Source of the DNA: Saccharopolyspora endophytica | GTDB taxonomy: Bacteria > Actinomycetota > Actinomycetes > Mycobacteriales > Pseudonocardiaceae | DNA length: 64,000 bases | Reading direction: 5' to 3' | NCBI RefSeq assembly: GCF_018070075.1 | Contig: NZ_JAGPXE010000002.1 | Location: 310,001 to 374,000 of the forward strand | Shown here: piece by piece, positions 49,793-58,636 of the stretch | Numbering within the stretch: the stretch's first letter is position 1 | Layout of the letters: every line of letters begins with the position of its first letter | Notes under the pieces: model-generated | Databases searched by the model: none | What the model saw: only the letters and a program-made list of their open reading frames with translations | Told to the model about the DNA's origin: nothing | Position numbers and translations under genes: made by a program

Positions 49793-51166
49793 ATGACGAC
49801 CTCGAACCATTCCATCGACGACGCACCACTGACGACGTTCCACAAGAAGTTGACCGCCTACTCATCGGGCGGACCGTTCATCGACGGATACGCGCTGACG
49901 ATCATCGGCATCGCGTTGATCACGCTCGAACCGGCGATGGCGTTGAGCACCACCGAAGTCGGACTGGTCGGGGCGGCGAGCCTCATCGGCGTGTTCGTCG
50001 GCGGCGGCGTTTTCGGCTACGTCACCGACAAGGTCGGACGCCAGGTCATGTACATCGCCGATCTCGTCGTGCTCGCGGCGACCTCGATCCTCACCGCGTT
50101 CGCCACCGACGTGTGGCAGATCCTGGTGCTGCGCTTCGTGCTCGGCGTGGCGATCGGCGCCGACTACCCGATCGCCACGTCGTTGCTGACCGAGTTCCTC
50201 CCGCGCCGGGTGCGCGGCCGGATGATCGGCGCGACGTTCGTGGTGTGGGCCGTGGGTGCGGCCGTGGCCTACCTCGTGGGATTCGCCCTGCGCGACTTCG
50301 GCCCGGACGCCTGGCGCTGGATGCTCGCGAGCCCCGCGCTGTTCGCCGTCATCACCCTCCTGCTGAGGCTCGGCACACCGGAATCGCCGCGCTGGTTGCT
50401 CAGCAAGGGGAGGACGGAAGAAGCGCGCGTCGCCATCAAGACGGTCTACGGCGATGCCTACGACGTCACGGACCTGCCCGATGAGCGAGCGGTCGCGACG
50501 TCCTACTGGACGGTCTTCCGGCGTCCCTACCTCAAGCGGACCGCGTTCGTGGCGGTGTTCTGGACCGCGCAGGTCATCCCGATGTTCGCCGTGTACACCT
50601 TCGGGCCCGACCTGCTGGAATCGTTCGGGCTGACCGGTGACGCGAACACCTACGGCGGGTCGACGCTGATCGCGGCCCTGTTCGTCGTCGGCGGGATCCC
50701 CGGGCTCTACCTGGTGGAGCGGATCGGCCGTCGCCCGTTGCTGCTGTGGTCGTTCGTCGTCGCGGGAGCGGCGTTGCTGGTCCCCGCCGTCATCCCGGGG
50801 GTGCCCGGGTGGTTGTTCTTCGCGGCCCTCGCGGTGTTCGCGGTCAGCTCAGGCGCTTCGAACTTCCTCCAGGTCGTCTACCCGAACGAGCTGTTCCCGA
50901 CCGAGGTCCGCGCGACCGCGGTCGGTGTCGGCACGGCGCTGAGCCGGATCGGATCCGCGCTCGGGACCTACCTGATGCCCTTCGCCCTCCAGCTCGGAGC
51001 GCCGACGGCGCTGCTCGCCGGGGCGGCGGTCACCCTCATCGGATTCGTCGTCACCGCGTCGTGGGGAACCGAGACGCGTGGCCGGTCGCTGAGCGAGACC
51101 TCGGCCTCCGGAAGCGAGATCGGCGGCACGGCGCAACCCGATCTGATCCAGGAACCTCGACAGTGA
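49793..51166 (+). CDS. MFS permease (sugar-porter/metabolite:H+ type)
   Basis: A 457-residue 12-helix transporter with the signatures YVTDKVGRQVMYIADLVV, LGVAIGADYPIATSLLTEFL, RLGTPESPRWLLSKGRTEEA, YLVERIGRRPLLLWSFVVAG and YPNELFPTEVRATAVGVGTA. The fold fits uptake of organic acids or small cations. It is followed after 14 bp by a ureohydrolase gene and preceded by the divergent PucR regulator, so import of a guanidino compound is inferred. ATG at 49793 follows GGGAGGAGG. Confidence 0.85.
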   Translation: MTTSNHSIDDAPLTTFHKKLTAYSSGGPFIDGYALTIIGIALITLEPAMALSTTEVGLVGAASLIGVFVGGGVFGYVTDKVGRQVMYIADLVVLAATSILTAFATDVWQILVLRFVLGVAIGADYPIATSLLTEFLPRRVRGRMIGATFVVWAVGAAVAYLVGFALRDFGPDAWRWMLASPALFAVITLLLRLGTPESPRWLLSKGRTEEARVAIKTVYGDAYDVTDLPDERAVATSYWTVFRRPYLKRTAFVAVFWTAQVIPMFAVYTFGPDLLESFGLTGDANTYGGSTLIAALFVVGGIPGLYLVERIGRRPLLLWSFVVAGAALLVPAVIPGVPGWLFFAALAVFAVSSGASNFLQVVYPNELFPTEVRATAVGVGTALSRIGSALGTYLMPFALQLGAPTALLAGAAVTLIGFVVTASWGTETRGRSLSETSASGSEIGGTAQPDLIQEPRQ

Positions 51167-51180
51167 AGGAGCACGACGAG

Positions 51181-52143
51181 ATGACAGCCGAACCGATCGG
51201 TGCCGTCGATTCGACCAAGGTTCCCCGCTTCGCCGGCCCGGGTACGTTCGCCCGGATCCCGGACGTCGGGGCGGTCGGAGATTTCGACATCGCGATCCTG
51301 GGCGTGCCCTTCGACGGAGGCACTTCCTACCGTCCGGGCGCTCGTTTCGGGCCCATGGCCGTGCGGCAGGCGGCGCGCAACCTCCGCGCGGGTTTCCACG
51401 TCGATCTGGGCGTGGCACCGCTGAAGCAGGTCCAGGTCGTCGATGCCGGGGACGTGCCGTGCAGCCCTTACAGCATCGACGACGCCGTCGACCAGATCGC
51501 GGCGCACGCGACCGAGGTCCTCGGCGGCAGCGATCGCAGGATCGTCGCGATCGGCGGTGACCACACGATCGCGTTGCCGATGCTGCGCGCGGTGACTCGC
51601 GAGCACGGTCCGGTGGCGCTGGTGCACTTCGACGCGCACCTCGACACCTGGGACACCTACTTCAACGCGCCGGTGACGCACGGGACCATCTTCCGCCGCG
51701 CTTTCGAGGAGGGACTGCTGGTGGAGGACCACTCGATGCACCTGGGCATCCGCGGTCCCATCTACGATCAGATCGACCTCGACGACGACAAGTCCTTCGG
51801 GTTCCGCACGATCCGGGCCAACGACCTCGACGTGATCGGCATCGAAGGAGCCGTCGACGCCGTGCGGCAGCGCGTCGGCGACGCACCCGTCTACGTGTCC
51901 GTCGACATCGACGTCCTCGACCCGGCGTTCGCCCCGGGGACCGGAACCCCGGAATCAGGTGGCCTCACGTCCCGGGAACTGCTGCGCCTGCTGCGGAACC
52001 TCAACGGCCTCAACATCGTCGGCGCCGACGTCGTCGAGGTCTCACCCGCCTACGACCACGCCGAGATCACCTCCGTCGCCGCGGCGACCGTGGTGTTCGA
52101 CCTGGTCACGCTCATGGTCAACGGCAGGGGAGTGGCCGGGTGA
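51181..52143 (+). CDS. Ureohydrolase (agmatinase/guanidinobutyrase type)
   Basis: A 320-residue arginase-fold enzyme with all Mn2+ ligands: IGGDHTIALP, VHFDAHLDTWDTYF, THGTIFRRA and SVDIDVLDPAFAPGTGTPES. It hydrolyses a guanidino compound to an amine and urea. FDAHLDTWD and the flanking residues are like agmatinases and guanidinobutyrases or guanidinopropionases rather than arginase. ATG at 51181 is preceded by AAGGAGCACGACGAG. A permease upstream and a PucR regulator support catabolism of an imported substrate. Exact substrate is not fixed. Confidence 0.85.
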   Translation: MTAEPIGAVDSTKVPRFAGPGTFARIPDVGAVGDFDIAILGVPFDGGTSYRPGARFGPMAVRQAARNLRAGFHVDLGVAPLKQVQVVDAGDVPCSPYSIDDAVDQIAAHATEVLGGSDRRIVAIGGDHTIALPMLRAVTREHGPVALVHFDAHLDTWDTYFNAPVTHGTIFRRAFEEGLLVEDHSMHLGIRGPIYDQIDLDDDKSFGFRTIRANDLDVIGIEGAVDAVRQRVGDAPVYVSVDIDVLDPAFAPGTGTPESGGLTSRELLRLLRNLNGLNIVGADVVEVSPAYDHAEITSVAAATVVFDLVTLMVNGRGVAG

Positions 52144-52145
52144 GG

Positions 52146-52185
52146 CCGGTGCGCCCCAGCCCGCGTCCGGGCTGGGGCGCACCGG
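52146..52185. terminator. Bidirectional terminator
   Basis: CCGGTGCGCCCCAGCCCG (52146-52163) and its exact complement CGGGCTGGGGCGCACCGG (52168-52185) form an 18-bp perfect stem with a CGTC tetraloop, filling the gap between the converging ureohydrolase and CoA-transferase genes. It should stop transcription from both sides. Confidence 0.9.
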
Positions 52186-52186
52186 T

Positions 52187-53698
52187 TCACGGGCGCATCG
52201 ATCCGTGCTGGACGTAGTGGTGGTGCCAGGAGAGGGATTCGTCGAGCAGGTGCGGGGTGTGCAGGCCGAAAGACGAGTGCTGCGCCCGTTGGAAGTAGTC
52301 GTGCAGCAGCGGTCGGAAGTCGGGGTGCGCGCAGCGGTCGATGATGCGTTCCGCCCGCTTCTTCGGCGACAGGCCGCGCAGGTCGGCCAGGCCCTGCTCG
52401 GTCACCACGACGTCCACGTCGTGCTCGGTGTGGTCGACGTGCGAGACCATCGGCACGATCGCCGAGACGTCGCCGTTCTTGGCCTGCGACGGAGTCACGA
52501 AGATCGACACGTAGGCGTTGCGCGCGAAATCGCCTGAGCCGCCGATGCCGTTCTGGATGCGGCTGCCCATCAGGTGCGTGGAGTTGATGTTGCCGTAGAT
52601 GTCGGCCTCCACGATCCCGTTCATCGCCAGGCAACCGAGCCGGCGCACCACCTCGGGGTGGTTGCTGATCTCCTGCGGCCGCAGCACGATCTTGTCCCGG
52701 TAGGCGGCGGTGTCCCGGTTGAACCGGTCCACCGCGGTCGGGCTCAGCGAGAACGCCGTCGCGGACGCCATCTGGAGCTTGCCGGACTCGATGAGCTGCA
52801 GCATGCCGTCCTGGATGACCTCGGTGTAAGCCGTCAGCCCGTCGAACGGGCCGGTTCCGAGACCGGCGAGGACGGCGTTGGCGACGTTGCCCACCCCGGA
52901 CTGCAGCGGCAGCAGCTCCCGGGGCAACCGGCCGCTGCGCACCTCCAGCTCCAGGAAGTCCAGGACGTGCCCGGCGATCTGCTCGGAGGTGCGGTCGGGC
53001 GGGGTGAAAGCGGCGTTGCGGTCGGGTGATTCGGTCTCCACGACCGCGATCACCTTGTCCGCCGGGCACTCCAGGTGCGGCACGCCGATCCGGTCGGCCG
53101 GGTGGGTGATCGGGATGGGCTTGCGGTGGGGCGGGAGAGCGGTCCCGTAGTAGATGTCGTGCATGCCGTCGAGGTGCTCGCTCTGCCACGAGTTCACCTC
53201 GAGGATCACCCGATCAGCCTGCTCCAGCCACGTCTTGTTGTTGCCCACCGACGACGACGGGATCAACCGGCCGTCCGGGGTGATGCCGCTGACCTCGATG
53301 ACGGCCACGTCCAGCTCGCCGTAGATGCCCTGCCACACCCGCTGCGCCACGTGCGAGAGGTGGATGTCGGTGTAGTCGAGCCGACCGGCGTTGATCTTCG
53401 CCCGGCTCACCGGGTCCGACTGGTACGGCAACCGGAGGTCGATCCCCTCGACCTCGGCCAGCGCCCCGTCGAGCTCCGGAGCGGTCGAAGCCCCGGTCCA
53501 CAACCCGACCTTCATCGGCCGCCCCTGCTCGTGGGAGGTCGCGACCCGCTTCGCCAGCGCTCCCGGCACCTCCTTCGGATATCCGGCACCGGTGAACCCG
53601 CTCATCCCCACGTTCTCGCCGGGTTCGATCATCTCGGCGGCCTCCTCGGCCGAGACGATCTTCGAGGCGAACTGCCGATTCCGAATCCTGCCGGTCAT
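52187..53698 (-). CDS. Acetyl-CoA hydrolase/acyl-CoA:acetate CoA-transferase
   Basis: A 503-residue class I CoA-transferase family protein (ACH1/Cat1 type): GMSGFTGAGYPKEVPGALAK near residue 35, IPSSSVGNNKTWLEQADRVI, SGVGNVANAVLAGLGTGPFD and MGSRIQNGIGGSGDFARNAY. It transfers CoA between acetate and an acyl-CoA such as succinyl-CoA or propionyl-CoA, balancing acetate metabolism in the cytosol. ATG at 53698 is 6 nt after GGGAGG. It is monocistronic, ending at a strong terminator. Confidence 0.88.
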   Translation of the reverse strand: MTGRIRNRQFASKIVSAEEAAEMIEPGENVGMSGFTGAGYPKEVPGALAKRVATSHEQGRPMKVGLWTGASTAPELDGALAEVEGIDLRLPYQSDPVSRAKINAGRLDYTDIHLSHVAQRVWQGIYGELDVAVIEVSGITPDGRLIPSSSVGNNKTWLEQADRVILEVNSWQSEHLDGMHDIYYGTALPPHRKPIPITHPADRIGVPHLECPADKVIAVVETESPDRNAAFTPPDRTSEQIAGHVLDFLELEVRSGRLPRELLPLQSGVGNVANAVLAGLGTGPFDGLTAYTEVIQDGMLQLIESGKLQMASATAFSLSPTAVDRFNRDTAAYRDKIVLRPQEISNHPEVVRRLGCLAMNGIVEADIYGNINSTHLMGSRIQNGIGGSGDFARNAYVSIFVTPSQAKNGDVSAIVPMVSHVDHTEHDVDVVVTEQGLADLRGLSPKKRAERIIDRCAHPDFRPLLHDYFQRAQHSSFGLHTPHLLDESLSWHHHYVQHGSMRP

Positions 53699-53919
53699 CC
53701 ACGACCTCCCGCTCAACGTTGAGACGTGCAGCGCCATCTCGGGCCGAGGGCGCTTGTTGTGACGCGGATCCTAAGCACGAGACCGAGCCGAACCGGCTGT
53801 GACGCGGGGCACCAACCGTTCCCCGAGGTGGCCCTCACCAGGCAGGACGCGGCGCCGGTGGCTTCACGCGAGCGATTCGGCGGCGTTCGCTCAGCGACAT
53901 CGGCGGTCGCACAGCGAAC

Positions 53920-54342
53920 TCAACCGGCGCGCCTCCGGAGCGCGAGCACCGCGGTCACCGCGAGGACGACCACCCCGACCGACTCCACGACGATCGAGGT
54001 CGGCGCCAGCTGGTAGCTGAGGCTCGACCGCATCCCGAACAGCGAAACCGGGCTCAACGCGATCAACAACGCCAACAAGGTCCCCAACATGAACAGCAGC
54101 CCCAGCCCACTCACCAGCCCCAACCGCTGCCGCCGCGCCACGAGCACCCCCACGGCCAGCGCAACCGACCCCACCGCGTTCACCACGAACAGGACCCCGA
54201 GCACACCCCCGGTCCCGGCGAACACGAGAAAAAGATGAATCCCACCCATCCCCACCAGGAACAGGGCGCTCAACCCCCGCCAGACGGCCAAAACCCGGCC
54301 GCCCTCGACCTCCACCGAATGCGAACGACGCTCAGACGACAT
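53920..54342 (-). CDS. Hypothetical four-helix membrane protein
   Basis: A 140-residue protein with about four hydrophobic segments (LSALFLVGMGGIHLFLVFAG, VLFVVNAVGSVALAVGVLVA, GLGLLFMLGTLLALLIAL, IVVESVGVVVLAVTAVLAL). No family was recognised. ATG at 54342 follows GCAGGTTGAAC and gives MSSERRSHSVEVEGG. It is isolated between the CoA-transferase gene and the repeat element. Confidence 0.6.
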   Translation of the reverse strand: MSSERRSHSVEVEGGRVLAVWRGLSALFLVGMGGIHLFLVFAGTGGVLGVLFVVNAVGSVALAVGVLVARRQRLGLVSGLGLLFMLGTLLALLIALSPVSLFGMRSSLSYQLAPTSIVVESVGVVVLAVTAVLALRRRAG

Positions 54343-54607
54343 GTTCAACCTGCCTTCGGGCGCAACGACGCAGCGATGCACAAGTCCACCACAACCGCCA
54401 CAGCGCCGCCCGGGCCGTTCGCGCTGCCCGCCCTACCGGCGCCTTCGGTCCCCGGGGGGGTCGATCACGCTGCGACAGCTCAGCGGCCTCGTCCTCGGTG
54501 CGAGTTGGCGTTGTTGGTGCTGGCGCCGCAGGCCCACGAACCCCGATCGGCAGTCCACCACCAGCCCCCGACCCGACCCAGCGGGCCCGGTCCCGTCCCC
54601 GGCCGGG

Positions 54608-55020
54608 TTCACGGATTTCACTGGAAATGGGAGACCCGGATTTCCACTGAGGTGATCCCAGTCGGTCGTGCCGTGTTCGCAGGAGGTGAGGACAGCTGCG
54701 CCACCGGCGATGCTGATGGTCCTGCCGGGGCACCGATGATGTCGCGTACGCCACCGAGTTCACCCCCGTCCTCGCTGGCGAGCGTTCGCTCACGGCGTGA
54801 AAATTCGAATTTCGCGCGAAATTCGAGCGGCAAAGTTTCGACTCGAATTTCGCGCGAAATTCGAATCCGGCCCGCGACGGCGGCACCAGGTCCTCTCGTT
54901 GGAACGACGCCCCTGGGTGGTCGGTGGGTAGCAGGAGCGGGCGGGCCCTCGAGACTCCACCGGCCTTCCGCTGAGATCACCTCACTGAAATCGGGGACCC
55001 GAGTGCCAGTGAGATCCGGG
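54608..55020. mobile_element. Non-coding element with ~50-bp imperfect terminal inverted repeats (MITE-like)
   Basis: The left end (about 54608-54655: CGGATTTCACTGG..., CCCGGATTTCCACTGAGG, TGATCCCAG) matches the reverse complement of the right end (about 54970-55020) over ~50 bp with roughly three quarters identity. The ~310 bp between contain no gene but hold two identical palindromes. The end motif also resembles the repeat at window position 36-51. Structure suggests a MITE or similar non-autonomous repeat; no transposase and no certain target duplication was seen. Confidence 0.5.
54805..54864. repeat. Two identical 22-bp palindromes
   Basis: The same perfect 22-bp palindrome (core GAATTTCGCGCGAAATTC, each arm extended by TC/GA) occurs at 54805-54826 and 54843-54864, centre to centre 38 bp. 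Both are AT-richer than their surroundings and lie inside the MITE-like element. They could be paired protein-binding sites or cruciform-forming sequences. Confidence 0.75.
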
Positions 55021-55122
55021 TCGCTGGGTGATCACCGACGCGGTCCGGAGCGACGGGAAGGTCGGTGAGGAGAGGGCCTGGTTCGTTGGTGCGCGCGAGT
55101 CCTCCCTCGGGAGTCCGCGGGG

Positions 55123-55151
55123 TTGACATGGGTCGGAGTGGGCTGAATACT
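55123..55151 (+). promoter_or_regulatory. Sigma-70-type promoter of the permease/deaminase operon
   Basis: TTGACA at 55123-55128 and AATACT at 55146-55151 are separated by 17 bp, close to the ideal housekeeping promoter. It precedes the permease start by 135 bp and is followed at once by an 18-bp palindromic operator. Confidence 0.7.
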
Positions 55152-55154
55152 TCC

Positions 55155-55172
55155 GGCCAAATCGATTTGGCC
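55155..55172. promoter_or_regulatory. LacI-type operator GGCCAAATCGATTTGGCC
   Basis: A perfect 18-bp palindrome with central CG, beginning 3 bp after the -10 hexamer. Even-length symmetric sites with a central CG are typical of LacI/PurR-family repressors, and a LacI-family gene (58637-59641) ends next to the last gene of this operon. Repression by steric block is predicted. Confidence 0.75.
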
Positions 55173-55285
55173 CTGGTGATGCGGCGAGGACATGCACGTG
55201 TCGGCAGGGCGTCACGCGGCACCCCGCGGGCGGCAGCGCCGCCCCATCCCGTTCTGCCCGACCTCCCCGGGAACGGAGGCTCGAA

Positions 55286-56602
55286 GTGCCAAGACATCCT
55301 GTCGATGAATTCCGCCCGCTGTCCCGTCTCATCCCCTTCGGCTTGCAGCACGTGCTGGTCATGGCCGCTGCACCGATCTCCAGCGTCTTCCTGGTGGCGA
55401 AGACGCTCGACCTGACTCCCGATCTCACCGTTCGACTGCTCTCGTCGACGTTCGTGCTCGCCGGCCTCGGGACGCTCCTGCAGTCGTTCGGCCCGTGGCA
55501 CCTCGGCGCGCGGCTGCCGTTCGTGATGTTGCCGGGCGGTGCCCCGGTGATCCTCTTCCTGGCGATCGCGCAGGAGCACGGCGTCCGGACCGCCGTCGGC
55601 GCGGTGATCCTCACCGGTGCCTTCTACTTCGTGGCACTGCCGCTGTTCAGCCGCCTGCTCCGGTTCTTCCCGGGAATCGTGATCGGGACGATGATCGTCC
55701 TCGTCGGCGTCACGCTGATCAAATCCGGAGCCCAGCTCATCACCGGGAAGCCCAGCAGTCCCGGCTTCGGCGATCCGACGCACCTGTTGCTCGGCCTGGC
55801 GACCATCGCCTTCACGGTGCTGCTGCACCGGCTCCTGCGCGGCGTGCTGCGGCAGCTCGCGGTCGTGCTCGGCCTCGTGGCGGGCACCGCGCTCGCCGCC
55901 GCGCTCGGGGAGCTGCGCTTCGACGGAATCGGCTCGGAGATCGTGGCCTTGCCGACGCCGCTCCCGTTCGGCCCGCCCGAATTCGACGTCCTTGCCGCGA
56001 TCCCGCTGCTCATCTTCGCCCTGGCGTCGATGGCCGAAGCCACCGGTCAGACGGTGCTCAACGCCGAGGTCGTCGGCAAGGAGATCGACGTGCGGCGGGA
56101 CGCCCCGCGCACCATCCGCGGCGACGGCCTGGTCTCGTTGCTCGGCGGGTTCTTCGGCACCTCGCTCATGGTCACCAGCGGTGAGAACATCGGTATCGTC
56201 CGGATGACCGGGGTCCGCAGCCGTTTCGTCACGGTCGTCGCCGGGCTGGTGCTCGTCGCCATCGGCCTGTTCGCGCCCCTGGTGCGCTTGATCGACGCCA
56301 TCCCGCCCTCGGTGGTCGGGGGCACGGCAGTCGTCGTGTTCAGCGTGATCGCCGTGATGGGTGTGCAGATGCTGCGGGACTACGACCTGTCCGACCACCG
56401 GAACCTGCTGGTCGTCGCGGTTCCGCTCGGCCTCGGGCTGATCCCGGTGCTGGTGCCCGGGATCTACGATCAGCTCCCCTCCACCGCCGGGATCCTGCTG
56501 GACAGCGGGGTTGCTGTCGGCGCGGCGAGCGCCGCAGTGCTCAACGTCCTGTTCAACCACCTCCGCACGACCGAACGAAGTGAGGACACCGTTGCGGCCT
56601 GA
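55286..56602 (+). CDS. NCS2-family nucleobase permease (xanthine/uracil type)
   Basis: A 438-residue membrane protein with the 14-helix NCS2 pattern: LIPFGLQHVLVMAAAPISSV at the start, FVMLPGGAPVILFLAI, LASMAEATGQTVLNAEVVGK and GGFFGTSLMVTSGENIGIVR (substrate-binding helix 10 region). It should import a purine or pyrimidine-like ring with H+ or Na+. GTG at 55286 follows ACGGAGG. It is the first gene of an operon with a cyclic amidohydrolase and a TSUP transporter behind a LacI-type operator. Confidence 0.85.
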   Translation: MPRHPVDEFRPLSRLIPFGLQHVLVMAAAPISSVFLVAKTLDLTPDLTVRLLSSTFVLAGLGTLLQSFGPWHLGARLPFVMLPGGAPVILFLAIAQEHGVRTAVGAVILTGAFYFVALPLFSRLLRFFPGIVIGTMIVLVGVTLIKSGAQLITGKPSSPGFGDPTHLLLGLATIAFTVLLHRLLRGVLRQLAVVLGLVAGTALAAALGELRFDGIGSEIVALPTPLPFGPPEFDVLAAIPLLIFALASMAEATGQTVLNAEVVGKEIDVRRDAPRTIRGDGLVSLLGGFFGTSLMVTSGENIGIVRMTGVRSRFVTVVAGLVLVAIGLFAPLVRLIDAIPPSVVGGTAVVVFSVIAVMGVQMLRDYDLSDHRNLLVVAVPLGLGLIPVLVPGIYDQLPSTAGILLDSGVAVGAASAAVLNVLFNHLRTTERSEDTVAA

Positions 56603-57917
56603 TGCTTTCGACGACGACGAGTTCCTGCTGCTCCCCGAGGTCCTGCTGCTGCCGGACGGCCCGGTGCGCGGTGGGGCCGTCGTCGTTTCCGGGGGCGAGT
56701 TCGCGATGGTCGGGGAGGTCGATGCCGTCGTCGCCGCCCACCCCGAACTCCGAGCCGTCCACCTGGAGCGGCACCTGCTCATGCCCGGTTTCGTGGACGC
56801 GCACCACCACCTCACGCAGAGCTTCGGCAAGGCGCTCGCGTTCGGTGAGCCGTCGGAGATCTTCCGGCGGATCTGGGTTCCGCTGGAGCAGCAGCTCACT
56901 CCGGAATCCGCCTACGTGGCGGCGAAACTGGCCGCGTTCGAATCGCTCCGCGGGGGTTTCACCACGGTCGCGGAAGCGGGAACCCGGGCCCCGGTGGATG
57001 TTTCGACCGTCGCGCAAGGAGTGACCGAGGCCGGACTGCGGTGCGTGCTCGGTGCCGTGTGCGAGGACGTGGAGGCAGCCGACCGGCACCTGACCCGCTG
57101 GGATTCGCCGCTGCTGCACCCGTCCCTGGCGGTACCGACCCCGGACTCCGTACCGGACGGTGCGCTGCGGGAACTCGCGCAGCTGTGCGACGAATCGGGA
57201 GCCGTTCTCCAGATCCACGTCAACGAGCACCTCGCTTCGGTGGAGAGGTCGTTGGAGAAGCGCGGACTCCGGCCGCTGGAGCACCTCGACCAGATCGGGG
57301 CGCTGGGGCCGCACCTCCTCGGCGCGCACGCGACCCTGCTGACCCCGGGTGAGATCCGGCTCCTCTCCGAGACCGGCACCGCGATCAGCTACAACCCGGT
57401 GGCCAGCGCCTGGAAGGGGAACGCCGTGGCCCCTGCGACGTCGTTCTCCGCGCTCGGCGTCCGCTTCGGAATCGGCACCGACGGCACGCGCGGCGACGGG
57501 TTCCGGCTCGTGGACGCTGCCGAGTTCGCGCAGCGGATCGCATCGGGATTGTCCACTGGAGACTCCTCGTGCGGAGGTGGGTGGACCTGGCTGCAGCACG
57601 CGATCTCGGGTGACGCCGTCGGCGTTGACCGGATCGGCCGGATCGAAGCCGGTGGCCTGGCAGACTTCCTCCTCGTGGACCTGAACGTGCCCGAGCTGTG
57701 CCCGTCGTGGGACCTGCCGTGGGAACTGGTCCGGTTGACCAACCGCGACCAGATCACAGGGGTTTTCGTCGGCGGTCGGCTCCGGCTCTGGCAAGGCCGG
57801 CCGGTCGACTGGGACGGGCGGGAACTCCTCGAGCGCGGGGAGGAGCTCGCCCGCGAGGTGGTGGCGACCGCGCAGCTGCACCGCGTGCACCCCCGCTCGA
57901 CGGAGGTGCGCCGGTGA
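56592..57917 (+). CDS. Amidohydrolase/deaminase (guanine-deaminase/TrzN-like)
   Basis: A 441-residue TIM-barrel metallohydrolase: metal HxH in MPGFVDAHHHLTQSF, further ligands in IHVNEHLASV and LLGAHATLL, and the catalytic Asp in GIGTDGTRGDG. This pattern fits aminohydrolases acting on guanine, 8-oxoguanine or s-triazines. TTG at 56592 follows GAGGA and overlaps the permease stop; a GTG at 56580 is the alternative. Next to a nucleobase permease, deamination of an imported purine-like base is likely. Confidence 0.8.
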   Translation: MRPDAFDDDEFLLLPEVLLLPDGPVRGGAVVVSGGEFAMVGEVDAVVAAHPELRAVHLERHLLMPGFVDAHHHLTQSFGKALAFGEPSEIFRRIWVPLEQQLTPESAYVAAKLAAFESLRGGFTTVAEAGTRAPVDVSTVAQGVTEAGLRCVLGAVCEDVEAADRHLTRWDSPLLHPSLAVPTPDSVPDGALRELAQLCDESGAVLQIHVNEHLASVERSLEKRGLRPLEHLDQIGALGPHLLGAHATLLTPGEIRLLSETGTAISYNPVASAWKGNAVAPATSFSALGVRFGIGTDGTRGDGFRLVDAAEFAQRIASGLSTGDSSCGGGWTWLQHAISGDAVGVDRIGRIEAGGLADFLLVDLNVPELCPSWDLPWELVRLTNRDQITGVFVGGRLRLWQGRPVDWDGRELLERGEELAREVVATAQLHRVHPRSTEVRR

Positions 57918-58624
57918 GCGTCGCACTGATGGCCGTGATCGCGCTCGTCGTGACCGTGGCGGCGTTCGTCCAGGGCAGCACGGGGGTCGGCTTCGCGCTG
58001 ATCGTCGCGCCGGTCGTGGGACTGGTGGAACCCGCGCTGCTGCCGGTCTTCCTGCTGGCGCTGATGATCCCGCTCAACCTCTACGTGGCCGGGCGGGAGC
58101 GCGGGAAGCTGGACTGGCGCGGGGCCAAGTGGATCACGACGGGCCGGTTCGCAGGCACCTTCGGAGGTCTCTGGGTGCTCGTCGCCGTCCCGTTGGCGCA
58201 GTTGAACCTGGTGGTCGGCGCGTCGACGGTGCTGGCGGCGGTGGTCACGCTGCTCGCGCCCTCGTTCACACCGGGCCGCGGTGCGTTCCTGGCCGCGGGT
58301 GCGATCACGGGTGTGACCGAGACGGCGACCGGGGTCGGTGGGCCGCCTCTCGCGCTGGTCTACCAGCACCACCCGGCCGCCGTGCTGCGCTCGACGGTCG
58401 CGGTCTGCTTCATCGCCGGCGAGGTGATCTCGCTGGTGGTCCTGCTGGCCACGGGCAAGATCACCCTGCACGCGCTGGGAATGGCGGCGGTCCTGCTGCC
58501 GGCCGTGGCGGTCGGAGCGCTGCTGAGCCGTTTCGTCCACCACCGCCTCGACGACCGCGTGATGCGACTGCTCGTGCAGCTCTTCGCGATCGTCTCCGGC
58601 GCCGTCCTCCTGATCGCGGGATGA
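57914..58624 (+). CDS. TSUP family transporter (TauE/SafE)
   Basis: A 236-residue membrane protein with about seven to eight helices and the two-fold TSUP repeat (FVQGSTGVGFALIVAPVVGL and TGVTETATGVGGPPLALVYQ). The family moves small organic or sulfur anions. GTG at 57914 overlaps the amidohydrolase stop by 4 bp, so it belongs to the same operon and may export an anionic end product. Substrate unknown. Confidence 0.8.
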   Translation: MSVALMAVIALVVTVAAFVQGSTGVGFALIVAPVVGLVEPALLPVFLLALMIPLNLYVAGRERGKLDWRGAKWITTGRFAGTFGGLWVLVAVPLAQLNLVVGASTVLAAVVTLLAPSFTPGRGAFLAAGAITGVTETATGVGGPPLALVYQHHPAAVLRSTVAVCFIAGEVISLVVLLATGKITLHALGMAAVLLPAVAVGALLSRFVHHRLDDRVMRLLVQLFAIVSGAVLLIAG

Positions 58625-58636
58625 ACCTGGACTCGA

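Noticed and set aside
51181..52143. Ureohydrolase as a member of the lipolanthine-like cluster
   Set aside because: It has its own PucR regulator and permease and is 17 kb away beyond housekeeping genes; a metabolic link is only speculation.
54235..55068. Plus-strand frame through the repeat element
   Set aside because: It runs through inverted repeats and palindromes, has no domain and overlaps an antisense membrane-protein gene.
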